Positions 1 to 9,932 are shown, counted from the stretch's first letter. The stretch is 64,000 bases of DNA from CAYWMY01 sp046352935 (GCA_046352935.1 JAXMGR010000005.1:62001-126000), one strand, 5' to 3'. Notes: generated from the sequence alone by a model not told the origin. A program made the numbers and translations.

Positions 1-43
1 GAGGTGCCGCCGAACGCAACGCCCGGGGTGCCTCGCTTCGTCC

Positions 44-85
44 GGCCCCGTTCACGGACCGCTTGCGGTTCCGTGCAACGGGGCC
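44..85 (-). terminator. Hairpin downstream of tuf copy A
   Basis: GGCCCCGTT at 44-52 pairs with AACGGGGCC at 77-85, and CACGGA/TCCGTG pairs inside it, giving a long GC-rich stem-loop about 30 bases after the tuf stop. The same hairpin follows the second tuf copy. No T-run follows it on the minus strand, so it may stabilise the 3' end or terminate only partly. Transcription may continue leftward towards further ribosomal protein genes outside the window. Confidence 0.5.
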
Positions 86-113
86 TACGGCACCGCAGTG
101 CCGACGACTACCC

Positions 114-1304
<1,191 letters not shown>

Positions 1305-1367
1305 GATCAGATCTCCGTTGAGTCTTGCTGCTTGCGTATGAGGTGATGGCCGCCATGCGCCGGCGCG

Positions 1368-3461
1368 TCAGGACGCCTTCTTCATCACGGCTTCCGCGAC
1401 GTTCGCAGGTACCTCGAGGTACTTGCCGAACTCCATCGTGAAGGTCGCGCGACCCTGGCTCATCGAACGCACGTTGGTCGCGTAACCGAACATCTCGGCC
1501 AGCGGCACTTCGGCGGTGATGACCTTGCCGGACACCGACTCCTCCATGCCCATGATCTGCCCCCGGCGGCGATTCAGGTCGCCGATGACGTCACCCGAGT
1601 ATTCCTCGGGCGTGACCACCTCGACCTTCATGATGGGCTCGAGCAGGACGGGCTTGGCCTTCCGGAAGCCCTCCTTGAAGCCCATGCTGCCGGCGATCTT
1701 GAACGCCATTTCGCTCGAGTCGACGTCGTGATACGAACCGTCGAAGATCGCCACCCTGACATCGACCACCGGATAGCCGGCGATGACGCCACCGGCCAGC
1801 GCCTCCTGGATGCCCTTGTCGACAGCCGGGATGAACTCGCGCGGCACCACACCGCCCACGATCTCGTTGACGAATTCGTAACCCGCACCCGACTCGCGCG
1901 GCTCCAGGCGCAGCCACACGTGACCGTACTGGCCGCGACCGCCGGACTGGCGCACGAACTTGCCTTCCTGCTCGACTTTCGCGCGGATCGTCTCCCGGTA
2001 GGCGACCTGCGGCTTGCCGACATTGGCCTCGACCTTGAACTCGCGCTTCATGCGGTCGACGATGATCTCGAGGTGGAGTTCACCCATGCCCGAGATGATC
2101 GTCTGACCGGACTCCTGGTCCGTGTGGACGCGGAACGAAGGGTCCTCCTTCGCGAGCCGCTGCAGCGCGAGCCCCATCTTCTCCTGGTCCGCCTTGGTCT
2201 TCGGCTCGACCGCAACCGAGATCACCGGCTCGGGGAACTCCATCTTCTCGAGGACGATGACCTTCTCGGGGTCCGACAGCGTGTCCCCCGTCGTCACGTC
2301 CTTGAGGCCCACCGCTGCGGCGATGTCACCGGACCGGACTTCCTTGATCTCCGTGCGATCGCTCGCATGCATCTGCAGCAGGCGGCCGATGCGTTCCTTC
2401 TTCGACTTGTTCGGCACGTAGACCTGGTCGCCCGAGCTGAGGGTGCCCGAGTAGACGCGGAAGAAGGTCAGGTTGCCGACGAAAGGATCGTTCAGGATCT
2501 TGAAGGCGAGCGCGGAGAACGGCTGGTCGTCAGCCGCCTCGCGAGTCATCGGCGCACCGCCCTCGGACTGGCCCTTGACGGCGGGGACCTCGACCGGCGA
2601 CGGCATGTACTCGATGACGGCATCGAGCACCGCCTGAACGCCCTTGTTCTTGAACGCCGAGCCACAGGTCACGAGGCAGATCTCGTTCCGGATCGCGCGC
2701 TCGCGCAGACCGCGCTTGACCTCGGCTTCGGTCAGCTCCTCGCCCTCGAGATACTTGTGCAGCAGCTCCTCGTTGGCCTCGGCCGCCGCCTCGACCAGCT
2801 TCGAGCGCCACTCGAGACACTGCTCGAGCATGTCGGCCGGCACGTCGCGGTACTCGAACCGGGTGCCCTGCGTCTCGTCATCCCACCAGATCTCCTTCAT
2901 GCGGATCAGGTCGATGACCCCCTTGAAGCCGTCCTCCGCGCCGATCGGCAGCTGGATCGGTACGGGGTTGCCCTTCAGGCGAGTCCCGATCTGCTCCACG
3001 CAGCGCAGGAAATTCGCGCCGGCGCGGTCCATCTTGTTCACGAACGCGATGCGCGGCACGCCGTACTTGTTCATCTGCCGCCACACGGTCTCGGACTGCG
3101 GCTGCACGCCCGACACCGCGCAGTACACGGCGACGGCGCTGTCCAGCACACGCAGCGAGCGCTCCACCTCGATGGTGAAATCGACGTGGCCTGGAGTATC
3201 GATGATGTTGATCCGGTGTTCGGGGAAGTTGCCGTCCATCCCCTTCCAGAAGCAGGTCGTGGCCGCCGAGGTGATCGTGATGCCGCGCTCCTGCTCCTGC
3301 TCCATGTAGTCCATGACGGCCGCGCCGTCGTGCACCTCGCCGATCTTGTGCGAGACGCCCGTGTAGAACAGGACACGCTCCGTGGTCGTGGTCTTGCCGG
3401 CGTCGATGTGCGCCGAGATACCGATGTTCCGGTAGCGTTCGATCGGGGTCGTACGTGCCAT
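1368..3461 (-). CDS. fusA: Elongation factor G
   Basis: EF-G is the GTPase that moves tRNA and mRNA through the ribosome after peptide transfer and helps in ribosome recycling. The 697-residue protein begins MARTTPIERYRNIG and carries AHIDAGKTT (P-loop), DTPGHVDF (G3) and NKMD (G4), followed by the usual domains II-V. The open frame extends 90 codons further upstream, but that part overlaps rpsG and resembles no EF-G. The ATG at 3461 with GAGGAC just before it gives the normal length. It lies 40 bases after rpsG and 63 bases before tuf in the str operon. Confidence 0.98.
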   Translation of the reverse strand: MARTTPIERYRNIGISAHIDAGKTTTTERVLFYTGVSHKIGEVHDGAAVMDYMEQEQERGITITSAATTCFWKGMDGNFPEHRINIIDTPGHVDFTIEVERSLRVLDSAVAVYCAVSGVQPQSETVWRQMNKYGVPRIAFVNKMDRAGANFLRCVEQIGTRLKGNPVPIQLPIGAEDGFKGVIDLIRMKEIWWDDETQGTRFEYRDVPADMLEQCLEWRSKLVEAAAEANEELLHKYLEGEELTEAEVKRGLRERAIRNEICLVTCGSAFKNKGVQAVLDAVIEYMPSPVEVPAVKGQSEGGAPMTREAADDQPFSALAFKILNDPFVGNLTFFRVYSGTLSSGDQVYVPNKSKKERIGRLLQMHASDRTEIKEVRSGDIAAAVGLKDVTTGDTLSDPEKVIVLEKMEFPEPVISVAVEPKTKADQEKMGLALQRLAKEDPSFRVHTDQESGQTIISGMGELHLEIIVDRMKREFKVEANVGKPQVAYRETIRAKVEQEGKFVRQSGGRGQYGHVWLRLEPRESGAGYEFVNEIVGGVVPREFIPAVDKGIQEALAGGVIAGYPVVDVRVAIFDGSYHDVDSSEMAFKIAGSMGFKEGFRKAKPVLLEPIMKVEVVTPEEYSGDVIGDLNRRRGQIMGMEESVSGKVITAEVPLAEMFGYATNVRSMSQGRATFTMEFGKYLEVPANVAEAVMKKAS

Positions 3462-3501
3462 GATGTCCTCGAATTGGGTCGCGCGAGCCAGCGACTGCCG
3501 C

Positions 3502-3981
3502 TTACCAGCGGTAGTGGGCGAACGCCTTGTTGGCGTCGGCCATGCGGTGTGTGTCTTCGCGCTTGCGGACCGCGGCACCGCGGTTCTCGGCCGCCTCCAT
3601 GAGTTCGTGCGCGAGACGGTGTGCCATCGACTTCTCGCTGCGCGCACGCGCGGCCTCGATGATCCAGCGCATCGCCAGCGTCTGGCGCCGGGTGCTGCGC
3701 ACTTCCACCGGTACCTGATAGGTCGCACCACCCACGCGCCGGGACTTCACCTCGACTGCGGGCTTGACGTTGTCGAGCGCCTGACCCAGGAGTTCGATGG
3801 CGGCATCGTTCTGCCGCCCGGTCTTCTCGCTGATGCGCTCGAGTGCACCGTACACGATGCGCTCGGCGACCGACTTCTTGCCGCTCTCCATGACCATGTT
3901 CATGAATTTCGCGAGCATGTCGCTACCGAATCGCGGATCGGGCAGGACGGCACGGGTAGGGGCCTGGGCACGACGGGACAT
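3502..3981 (-). CDS. rpsG: 30S ribosomal protein S7
   Basis: S7 nucleates assembly of the 30S head by binding the 3' major domain of 16S rRNA and contacts tRNA at the E site. The 159 residues contain the typical basic N-terminus, a central segment ending TYQVPVEV, and a C-terminus ending AFAHYRW. GAGG stands about seven bases before the ATG. It follows rpsL by only 12 bases. In E. coli S7 represses the str operon by binding a longer rpsL-rpsG spacer; here that spacer is probably too short for the same structure, although this was not modelled. Confidence 0.98.
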   Translation of the reverse strand: MSRRAQAPTRAVLPDPRFGSDMLAKFMNMVMESGKKSVAERIVYGALERISEKTGRQNDAAIELLGQALDNVKPAVEVKSRRVGGATYQVPVEVRSTRRQTLAMRWIIEAARARSEKSMAHRLAHELMEAAENRGAAVRKREDTHRMADANKAFAHYRW

Positions 3982-3993
3982 GATGCGACCTCT

Positions 3994-4368
3994 TTACTTC
4001 TTCGCGCGCTTGGCGCCGTACTTCGAACGACTCTGCTTGCGGTCACTGACACCGGCACAGTCCAGCGTGCCGCGCACGGTGTGGTAACGGACGCCGGGGA
4101 GATCCTTGACACGACCTCCGCGGATCAGCACCACCGAGTGCTCCTGCAGGTTGTGGCCTTCGCCGCCGATGTAACTCGTGACCTCGTAACCATTGACGAG
4201 GCGGACGCGGCAGACCTTGCGAAGCGCCGAGTTCGGCTTCTTGGGCGTCGTGGTGTACACGCGCGTGCACACTCCGCGCTTCTGCGGCGCGCGATTCAGG
4301 GCCGGCACCTTCGACTTGTAGGTCGCTGCCGCCCGGCCGGTCCGGATCAACTGGTTCGTGGTTGACAT
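3994..4368 (-). CDS. rpsL: 30S ribosomal protein S12
   Basis: S12 sits at the decoding centre and controls accuracy. The 124-residue sequence has the conserved TTTPKKPNSALRKV segment, with lysine at residue 43, and PGVRYHTVRG near residue 90. These are the places where streptomycin resistance changes usually occur, and here they read as the sensitive type. It is the first gene of the str operon. The promoter at 4508-4536 and a leader of about 130 bases containing a strong hairpin lie in front of it. Confidence 0.98.
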   Translation of the reverse strand: MSTTNQLIRTGRAAATYKSKVPALNRAPQKRGVCTRVYTTTPKKPNSALRKVCRVRLVNGYEVTSYIGGEGHNLQEHSVVLIRGGRVKDLPGVRYHTVRGTLDCAGVSDRKQSRSKYGAKRAKK

Positions 4369-4424
4369 TCGCTATGTCCCGTTGCAGGCCGTCGCGTCCG
4401 CTGGATTATCGGGACGCATGAAAC

Positions 4425-4451
4425 GCCGGGCCGCCCTCGCGGCGGCCCGGC
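4425..4451 (-). other. GC-rich hairpin in the rpsL leader
   Basis: GCCGGGCCGCC (4425-4435) and GGCGGCCCGGC (4441-4451) form a perfect 11-bp stem with a five-base loop. It lies inside the 5' leader predicted by the promoter at 4508-4536. On the transcribed strand it is followed by GTTTC rather than a long T-run. It could act as an attenuator or stabilise the leader. It could also end read-through from yceI. Confidence 0.5.
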
Positions 4452-4507
4452 AACAACTTGTCTTCTCGCCGGGCGTGTCACTCCGGGCCCAGCGGAAAGG
4501 GGGCGGA

Positions 4508-4536
4508 ATTCTAGGAACGGGCCCACACCGTGTCAA
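4508..4536 (-). promoter_or_regulatory. Sigma70-type promoter of the str operon
   Basis: On the minus strand TTGACA (4536-4531) is followed after exactly 17 bases by TAGAAT (4513-4508), a perfect -35 and a 5/6 match to -10. The bases after -10 are GC-rich (TCCGCCCC), as in stringently controlled promoters of translation genes. A start near 4501 would give a leader of about 130 bases before rpsL. Confidence 0.8.
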
Positions 4537-4624
4537 GAAATCGGCAGCCTGGGTGCCACCGCCCCTGCCCCGGACCCGGCCGGGCGGCCCGCCGCGGCAA
4601 CGACGCGACCGGATTCGGGCGGCG

Positions 4625-4645
4625 GCGGCCCCGAAGGAGGGCCGC
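4625..4645 (-). terminator. Hairpin just after yceI
   Basis: GCGGCCC (4625-4631) and GGGCCGC (4639-4645) form a 7-bp stem with a 7-base loop, 20 bases after the yceI stop. No T-run follows, so factor-independent termination would be weak. Confidence 0.3.
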
Positions 4646-4664
4646 TCCAGCGCCCTGGGGGCCG

Positions 4665-5240
4665 TCAGTCGGCCCGGAGGCCCTCAGCCTGGATGCGCAG
4701 CAGCACGTCCATCCTGAACCCGTAGGCCGCGCCGAAATCGAGGCCGAAATCGGCCCGGTTGAAGGTCGCGACAGCATCCGCGCCACAGACTTCCTTCTTC
4801 GCCATGGGATGCGGCCTGCAGTGGAACGAATTGACCGTGAGCGTCACCGGCCGGGTGACACCGCGCAGCGTCAGTTCACCGGCGATGGCGGCGGGCCGGT
4901 CTCCGGTCCAGCCGCTGACCGTCCCCTTGAAGGTCGCCGCAGGATACCGGGTCGCATCGAACATTTCGGGCGTGAGCGCATGTGCGTTCAGCTCGTCGTT
5001 GCCGAAGTCGATGGAACGCACATCGATGGCGACTTCGACCGACCCCGTCTTCGCCTCGCGATCGATCACGAACCGGCCGGAGCTCCTGTTGAACTTCCCG
5101 CGCCAGGTGGACAGTCCGCCCAGGTGATCCGCCTCGAAGCTCGGGTAGGTATGGGTGGGGTCCAGCTCGTAGGCCACGGGCGCGGCCAGAGCAAGGCCCG
5201 GCGCCGCGCTCAGCACGGCAGCAGTCAGAATCCGCTTCAT
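4665..5240 (-). CDS. YceI family periplasmic protein
   Basis: YceI proteins are small secreted beta-barrels (lipocalin-like fold) that bind isoprenoid lipids such as polyprenyl chains; the exact substrate here is unknown. The 191-residue protein begins with a typical signal peptide (MKRILTAAVLSAAPGLALA, then APVAYELD). Its mature part has family hallmarks: DPTHTYPSFEADHLG, FDATRYPAATFKG and LTLRGVTRPVTL. The ATG at 5240 with GGAGGAA upstream is chosen over 20 further in-frame codons. It stands 225 bases after the glucan phosphorylase, probably as its own unit, in the insert between rpoC and the str operon. Confidence 0.9.
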   Translation of the reverse strand: MKRILTAAVLSAAPGLALAAPVAYELDPTHTYPSFEADHLGGLSTWRGKFNRSSGRFVIDREAKTGSVEVAIDVRSIDFGNDELNAHALTPEMFDATRYPAATFKGTVSGWTGDRPAAIAGELTLRGVTRPVTLTVNSFHCRPHPMAKKEVCGADAVATFNRADFGLDFGAAYGFRMDVLLRIQAEGLRAD

Positions 5241-5465
5241 GGTCCAGTTCCTCCGGTCAGGGGTTGCGCGGGCATGGAACCGTCTCGGACCACCGACCAC
5301 CGGTTTCGTTCGATCCCGGCCGCGCCAGCGCGGCAGCCATGCCCTGACGGCCGGGGGTCTCCAGCCGGGTCCCGCCCGGCTTCTGCCGGCGCCGTGACAG
5401 AGCCCTCATGGTGCGCCCGATCACTGCGGAGAGCCAGCCCAACAGGCCGGGAGGCGGGATGATGA
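5241..5465. other. Intergenic region between yceI and the glucan phosphorylase
   Basis: This is 225 bases without a supportable gene. A perfect 7-bp stem, AGCCGGG (5363-5369) with CCCGGCT (5375-5381) and a five-base loop, could end the phosphorylase transcript, but no T-run follows. I see no convincing yceI promoter. An open frame that overlaps the end of the phosphorylase shows no protein-like composition and was not called. Confidence 0.4.
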
Positions 5466-7157
5466 TCAGTGCAGATACGCCTCCGCCGCGTAGCGACGCA
5501 TCATGCGGTGGCTGTTGAAGAACGACGCATTCTTGGTGATGGCCCCCTTCATGACGGAGACCCACGCCGAACGGTCGGTCGCGTACAGCGGCAGCACGAC
5601 GCGCTCGAGTTTGTCGTACAGGGCCCAGCCGTCATCACCGTCCCGGCCCACGGCATCATCACCAATGGCCCAGCCCGTCACACCCTCGATGCAGCCCTCG
5701 ACCCACCACCCATCCAGCACACTGAGCTGCGGCACGCCGTTGAGCGCCGCCTTCATGCCACTGGTGCCCGAGGCCTCGAGCGGACGCTGCGGCGTGTTCA
5801 GCCACACATCCGAGCCCGAGGTCATCGCACGAGCCAGATCCAGGTCGTAGTTCGGCAGAAAAGCGATGGTGATCCCGCCGGCGAGCGCGCGGATCAGCTC
5901 GTGCAGGCGCTGGATCAGCTGGCGGCCCGTCTCGTCGCGCGGGTGCGCCTTGCCGGCGAACACGATCTGCACCGGCTGGCACCGCGCGATGGCGCGCAGA
6001 CGGTCGAGATCCGAAAACAGCAGGTCCGGCCGCTTGTAACCGGTCATGCGCCGCGCGAAACCCAACACGGGAACGCTCGCCTCGAAGTGCACGCCCGTCC
6101 GGGCAGCGATCCGCTCGATCAGATCGCATTTCGCCGCCTGATGCGCCTCCAGGATCGCCGCGTCGGGAATGCCGTCCGCGCGGACGAGGAACTCCGTCTC
6201 GCAGCGCCAGCCGGGCACGTACCGGTCGTAAAGGGCGGCGAAGGCACTCGCCGTCCAGCGCCCGGGGTGTACGCCATTGGTGACGGCATGCACGGTCTGC
6301 CCCGGATACCGGAGCCTCGAGACCTCGGCATGGCGCCGGGCGACACCGTTGACGTACTCACTGAGGTTCAACGCCAGCCGGGTCATGTTGAGTTCATCAC
6401 TCCCGCCCAGCCTGCGCAGCGTGGGCAGATCGACGAAATCACCGAGGTGCCTCGTCACCTGCTCGTACGGGAACCGGTCGTGGCCGGCCTCGACGGGCGT
6501 ATGCGTCGTGAAGATGCAGTGCTCGCGGACGCGCGGAATGTCGTACGGCTCTTCACCGGGACGCAGGTCGGCCTCCGCATACCGGAAGCGGTTCAGCAGC
6601 TCCAGCCCGAGGAAGGCCGAATGCCCCTCGTTCAGGTGGTAACGCCGGATGCGGAATCCGAGGGCGTGCAGCAGGCGTGCGCCGCCGATGCCGAGGACGA
6701 TTTCCTGCTTCAGACGGTACTCGACACCATCGCCGTAGAGCAGATCCGTGATGCGGCGATCCTCTTCCGCATTGTCGGCGACGTCGGTGTCCAGCAGGAT
6801 CACGGGCGTGCCGCCCTCTGAATGCCCGGTCACGACATGGAGCCAGCCGCGCACCCACACATCGCGGCCTTCGATGGGCACGGCGACGCGCGCGGTCAGG
6901 GGCGCGGCAAGGTCCTCCGGACGCCAGGGATCCGGCAGTTCGGTCTGGCGGCCGGCCTCGTCGATGCTCTGGCGGAAATAGCCCAGACGGCTCGCCAGCG
7001 TCACCGCGACGAGCGGCAGGCCGAGGTCTGCGGCAGACAGCACGGTGTCACCTGCCAGCGCGCCGAGGCCACCGCTGTACGTCGGCACATCGTTCCGGAG
7101 CGCGATCTCCATCGAGAAATAGGCCACGCGCTCCACCTGCGCGAAAGTCGTGTGCAC
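5466..7157 (-). CDS. glgP: Alpha-glucan phosphorylase (short type, GT35)
   Basis: It removes glucose from glycogen or maltodextrin ends with phosphate to give glucose 1-phosphate, using pyridoxal phosphate. At 563 residues it matches the short phosphorylase subfamily, not the roughly 800-residue E. coli enzymes. Recognisable parts are YSGGLGALAGD near residue 27, HLNEGHSAF near 174, HTPVEAGHDRF near 219, GFARRMTGYKRPDL near 366, and EASGTSGMK at 461-469, in which Lys469 should hold the cofactor. The start is GTG, two bases after the TAG of the transaldolase remnant, with GGAGG inside that remnant. This suggests the two were once translated in a coupled way. Glucose 1-phosphate can feed the sugar phosphates split by the neighbouring phosphoketolase. 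Confidence 0.93.
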   Translation of the reverse strand: MHTTFAQVERVAYFSMEIALRNDVPTYSGGLGALAGDTVLSAADLGLPLVAVTLASRLGYFRQSIDEAGRQTELPDPWRPEDLAAPLTARVAVPIEGRDVWVRGWLHVVTGHSEGGTPVILLDTDVADNAEEDRRITDLLYGDGVEYRLKQEIVLGIGGARLLHALGFRIRRYHLNEGHSAFLGLELLNRFRYAEADLRPGEEPYDIPRVREHCIFTTHTPVEAGHDRFPYEQVTRHLGDFVDLPTLRRLGGSDELNMTRLALNLSEYVNGVARRHAEVSRLRYPGQTVHAVTNGVHPGRWTASAFAALYDRYVPGWRCETEFLVRADGIPDAAILEAHQAAKCDLIERIAARTGVHFEASVPVLGFARRMTGYKRPDLLFSDLDRLRAIARCQPVQIVFAGKAHPRDETGRQLIQRLHELIRALAGGITIAFLPNYDLDLARAMTSGSDVWLNTPQRPLEASGTSGMKAALNGVPQLSVLDGWWVEGCIEGVTGWAIGDDAVGRDGDDGWALYDKLERVVLPLYATDRSAWVSVMKGAITKNASFFNSHRMMRRYAAEAYLH

Positions 7158-7159
7158 GC

Positions 7160-7435
7160 CTAGTCACCTCCCTCCGCCATCCGGTGCTCCGGCGCCTCGA
7201 ATGGCTCGATGAGCTTGCGCACGCCCTCCCGTTCGAGCCGCACGCCGACGTCTTCGACATCCACGCCGGGCGCAGCGAGGGAGGACAGCGTCGCCCCGGG
7301 GCCTGCGCAGTACCGGTCGAACGCATCGCCCGCCGTGCCGTGATCGCGGATTGCGGTCAGCGTCGCGGGCGGCATGGTGCTGATGGTGCGTCGGGCGGGG
7401 GCCTCGACATGGCGTACGTCGCGACAAGACGGATC
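7160..7435 (-). pseudogene. C-terminal remnant of transaldolase
   Basis: From about 7435 the frame reads DPSCRDVRHVE, then RTISTMPPATLTAIRDHGT, then roughly 45 residues ending VRLEREGVRKLIEPFEAP. This follows the end of actinobacterial/cyanobacterial-type transaldolases (a YRDVLYVE-like stretch, DTVNTMPP, TLDAFRDHG, and an EDGV-F-ESF-like end). About 290 upstream residues are missing, because the phosphoketolase gene ends at 7509. The frame runs open further upstream, but that part is Arg/Pro-rich and not transaldolase-like. The surviving tail has no good ribosome binding site and lacks the Schiff-base lysine region. Recognition is from memory of the family, without alignment. Confidence 0.7.
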
Positions 7436-7508
7436 CTCAGCTCCCGGTGCAGATCGTCCAGCCTTACGCTCCGGCCGCGGTTCGCCAGATCCCTCGGGGA
7501 ATCGACGC

Positions 7509-9932
7509 TCACGGGGGGGATTCCGGATCCACCGCTGGCGTGCGGCGGGCTGGCGACCAGGTCCAGTCACGGACCTCCGGCAGGTCATCGCCGTGGCGCC
7601 TGATGTAGTCGGCGTGCTCGATCAGACGGTCGCGGACGTGCTGCCGCAGATGCGCGGCGCGCTGGCCGAGCCCCGGCACGCGGTCGATGACGTCCATGAC
7701 CAGATGATACCGGTCGATGTCGTTGCGCACCGCCATGTCGAAGGGCGTCGTCGTCGTACCCTTCTCCTTGAATCCCCGAACGTGCAGGTTCGCATGGTTG
7801 GTCCGTCGATAGGTGAGCCGGTGGATCAGCCACGGATAGCCGTGGAAGGCGAAGATGATCGGCCGGTCGCAGGTGAACAGCGCATCGAACTCCCGATCGC
7901 CGAGCCCGCGCGGATGCTCTTCACAGGGCTGCAACGTCATCAGGTCGACGACGTTGACGACCCGGATGCGCAGCCAGGGCAGATGCCGTCGCAGCAGATC
8001 GACCGCCGCCAGCGTCTCGAGCGTGGGCACGTCGCCGGCGCAGGCCATCACGACATCGGGCTCGCCATCCTCGTCGTTGCTGGCGAACCCGAAGATGCCG
8101 ACCCCCGCTTCACAGTGCGTACGCGCCTCGTCCAGCGGGAGCCACTGCGGCTGCGGCTGCTTTCCCGCAACGATCACGTTGACCCGATGGCGGCTGCGCA
8201 GGCACATCTCGGTCACGGTGAGCAGCGAGTTCGCATCCGGCGCGAGGTAGACGCGCACGACCTCGGCCTTCTTGTTGACGACGACGTCGAGGAAGCCGGG
8301 GTCCTGGTGCGAGAAGCCGTTGTGGTCCTGGCGCCAGACATGCGAGGTCAGCAGGATGTTGAGCGACGCAATCGGCCGGCGCCATGCGACAGCACTGCTC
8401 GCGTCCAGCCATTTCGCGTGCTGGTTGAACATCGAGTCGACGATGTGGATGAAGGCTTCGTAGCAGGAGAACAGGCCGTGCCGGCCCGTCAGCAGATAGC
8501 CCTCGAGCCAGCCCTGGCAGGTGGTTTCCGAGAGGATCTCCATCACGCGGCCGTCCGGCGCAAGCGCAGTATCTGCGGCGTCGACAGCACCGAGCCAGGC
8601 CCGTGACGTCGCCTCGAACACCGCGCCGAGGCGGTTCGAGGCGGTCTCGTCGGGGCCCACGATACGGAAATTGCGTGCGGACCCGTTCAGCCGCAGGACG
8701 TCGCGCAGATATCCGCCGAGCACACGCGTGGACTCGGCCTGCTGCGCCCCTGGCGTGGTGACTTCGACCGCATGCTGCTCCAGCGCGGGCAGGTCGAGAT
8801 CGCGCAGTCCGAGTCCGCCATTCGCCACCGGATTGAGGCCCAGGCGCCTCGTGCCATCGGGTGCGAGCCGGCGGATTGCCGCGACGGGGGCTCCCGATCG
8901 ATCGAACAGCTCGTCCGGCCGGTAACTTCGCAGCCAGTGCTCCAGCAGCGCAAGATGCCCCGGAGCGCCGTGCACCTCGAACGGCACCTGATGAGACCGC
9001 CAGTGGCCTTCGACCTTCAGTCCGTCGACGAACCCGGGCCCGGTCCAGCCCTTCGGCGTGTGCAGTACGATCATCGGCCAGGTTGGCCGCCGGGCGACGC
9101 GGTCGCGCCGTGCCTTCTGCTGGATCGCCCCGATCTCGTCGAGCGCATGGTCCAGCGTCGCCGCGAAGGCGGCGTGCACCAGCCCGGGATCGTCTCCCTC
9201 GACATGCAGCGGACGCCATCCATAGCCCATGAGCAGGCTGTCGAGTTCGCCGCGCGGTATGCGCGCCAGCACGGTCGGATTCGCGATCTTGTAGCCGTTG
9301 AGGTGCAGGATAGGCAGCACCGCACCGTCCGTCGCGGGATTCAGGAACTTGTTGGAATGCCAGGATGCGGCGAGCGGGCCGGTCTCTGCCTCGCCGTCAC
9401 CGATGATGCAGGCGACCACGAGGCCGGGGTGGTCGAGAGCCGCACCGAAAGCATGAGAGAGGGCATAACCCAGCTCGCCGCCCTCGTGGATGGAACCCGG
9501 TACGTCCGGAGCACAGTGGCTCGGTATGCCTCCGGGAAACGAGAACTGGCGACACAGTCGTGTCATGCCGGCCAGATCGCGCCCGACATCGGGATACAAC
9601 TCGCTGAAGCTGCCCTCCAGCCAGGTATTGGCAACGATCGCCGGGCCGCCGTGCCCGGGGCCGGTAACCAGCAGGACGTCGAGATCCCGCTTCCGGATCA
9701 CGCGATTCAGGTGCGCGTAAACCAGGTTCAGACCGGGAGCAGTACCCCAGTGGCCGAGCAGCCGCGGCTTGACATGGCCCGGACGCAGCGGCTCGCGCAG
9801 CAGCGGATTGTCGAGCAGATAGATCTGTCCGACCGTCAGGTAGTTCGCGGCACGCCACCACGCGTCGATCGCGGCGAGATCCGCGACATCAACCCCGGTG
9901 CCGCCGGTCTCGTGTCCCGCTCCCTTCCGCAT
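7509..9932 (-). CDS. xfp: Phosphoketolase (xylulose 5-phosphate/fructose 6-phosphate)
   Basis: This thiamine-diphosphate enzyme splits xylulose 5-phosphate and/or fructose 6-phosphate with phosphate into acetyl phosphate plus a C3 or C4 sugar phosphate. The 807 residues match the usual length. Family motifs in order are WGTAPGLNLVYAHLNR, GPGHGGPA, GDGEAETGPLA with SWHSNKFLNP (cofactor and metal site), GYLLTGRHGLFSCYEAF and QDHNGFSHQDPG. The ATG at 9932 is preceded by GAGGAGATGGGCG; twelve further in-frame codons upstream lack such a site. Sequence does not show which sugar is preferred. It heads the insert between rpoC and rpsL and is followed by the transaldolase tail and glucan phosphorylase, suggesting a carbohydrate bypass module. 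Confidence 0.96.
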   Translation of the reverse strand: MRKGAGHETGGTGVDVADLAAIDAWWRAANYLTVGQIYLLDNPLLREPLRPGHVKPRLLGHWGTAPGLNLVYAHLNRVIRKRDLDVLLVTGPGHGGPAIVANTWLEGSFSELYPDVGRDLAGMTRLCRQFSFPGGIPSHCAPDVPGSIHEGGELGYALSHAFGAALDHPGLVVACIIGDGEAETGPLAASWHSNKFLNPATDGAVLPILHLNGYKIANPTVLARIPRGELDSLLMGYGWRPLHVEGDDPGLVHAAFAATLDHALDEIGAIQQKARRDRVARRPTWPMIVLHTPKGWTGPGFVDGLKVEGHWRSHQVPFEVHGAPGHLALLEHWLRSYRPDELFDRSGAPVAAIRRLAPDGTRRLGLNPVANGGLGLRDLDLPALEQHAVEVTTPGAQQAESTRVLGGYLRDVLRLNGSARNFRIVGPDETASNRLGAVFEATSRAWLGAVDAADTALAPDGRVMEILSETTCQGWLEGYLLTGRHGLFSCYEAFIHIVDSMFNQHAKWLDASSAVAWRRPIASLNILLTSHVWRQDHNGFSHQDPGFLDVVVNKKAEVVRVYLAPDANSLLTVTEMCLRSRHRVNVIVAGKQPQPQWLPLDEARTHCEAGVGIFGFASNDEDGEPDVVMACAGDVPTLETLAAVDLLRRHLPWLRIRVVNVVDLMTLQPCEEHPRGLGDREFDALFTCDRPIIFAFHGYPWLIHRLTYRRTNHANLHVRGFKEKGTTTTPFDMAVRNDIDRYHLVMDVIDRVPGLGQRAAHLRQHVRDRLIEHADYIRRHGDDLPEVRDWTWSPARRTPAVDPESPP

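Noticed and set aside
4405..4410. GATAAT on the minus strand close to rpsL as an alternative -10
   Set aside because: No -35 at 16-18 bases upstream; that region is the GC hairpin. The promoter at 4508-4536 is much better.
5257..5565. Minus-strand frame overlapping the end of the glucan phosphorylase
   Set aside because: It overlaps a sure gene, begins without a ribosome binding site and shows no family resemblance; treated as intergenic.
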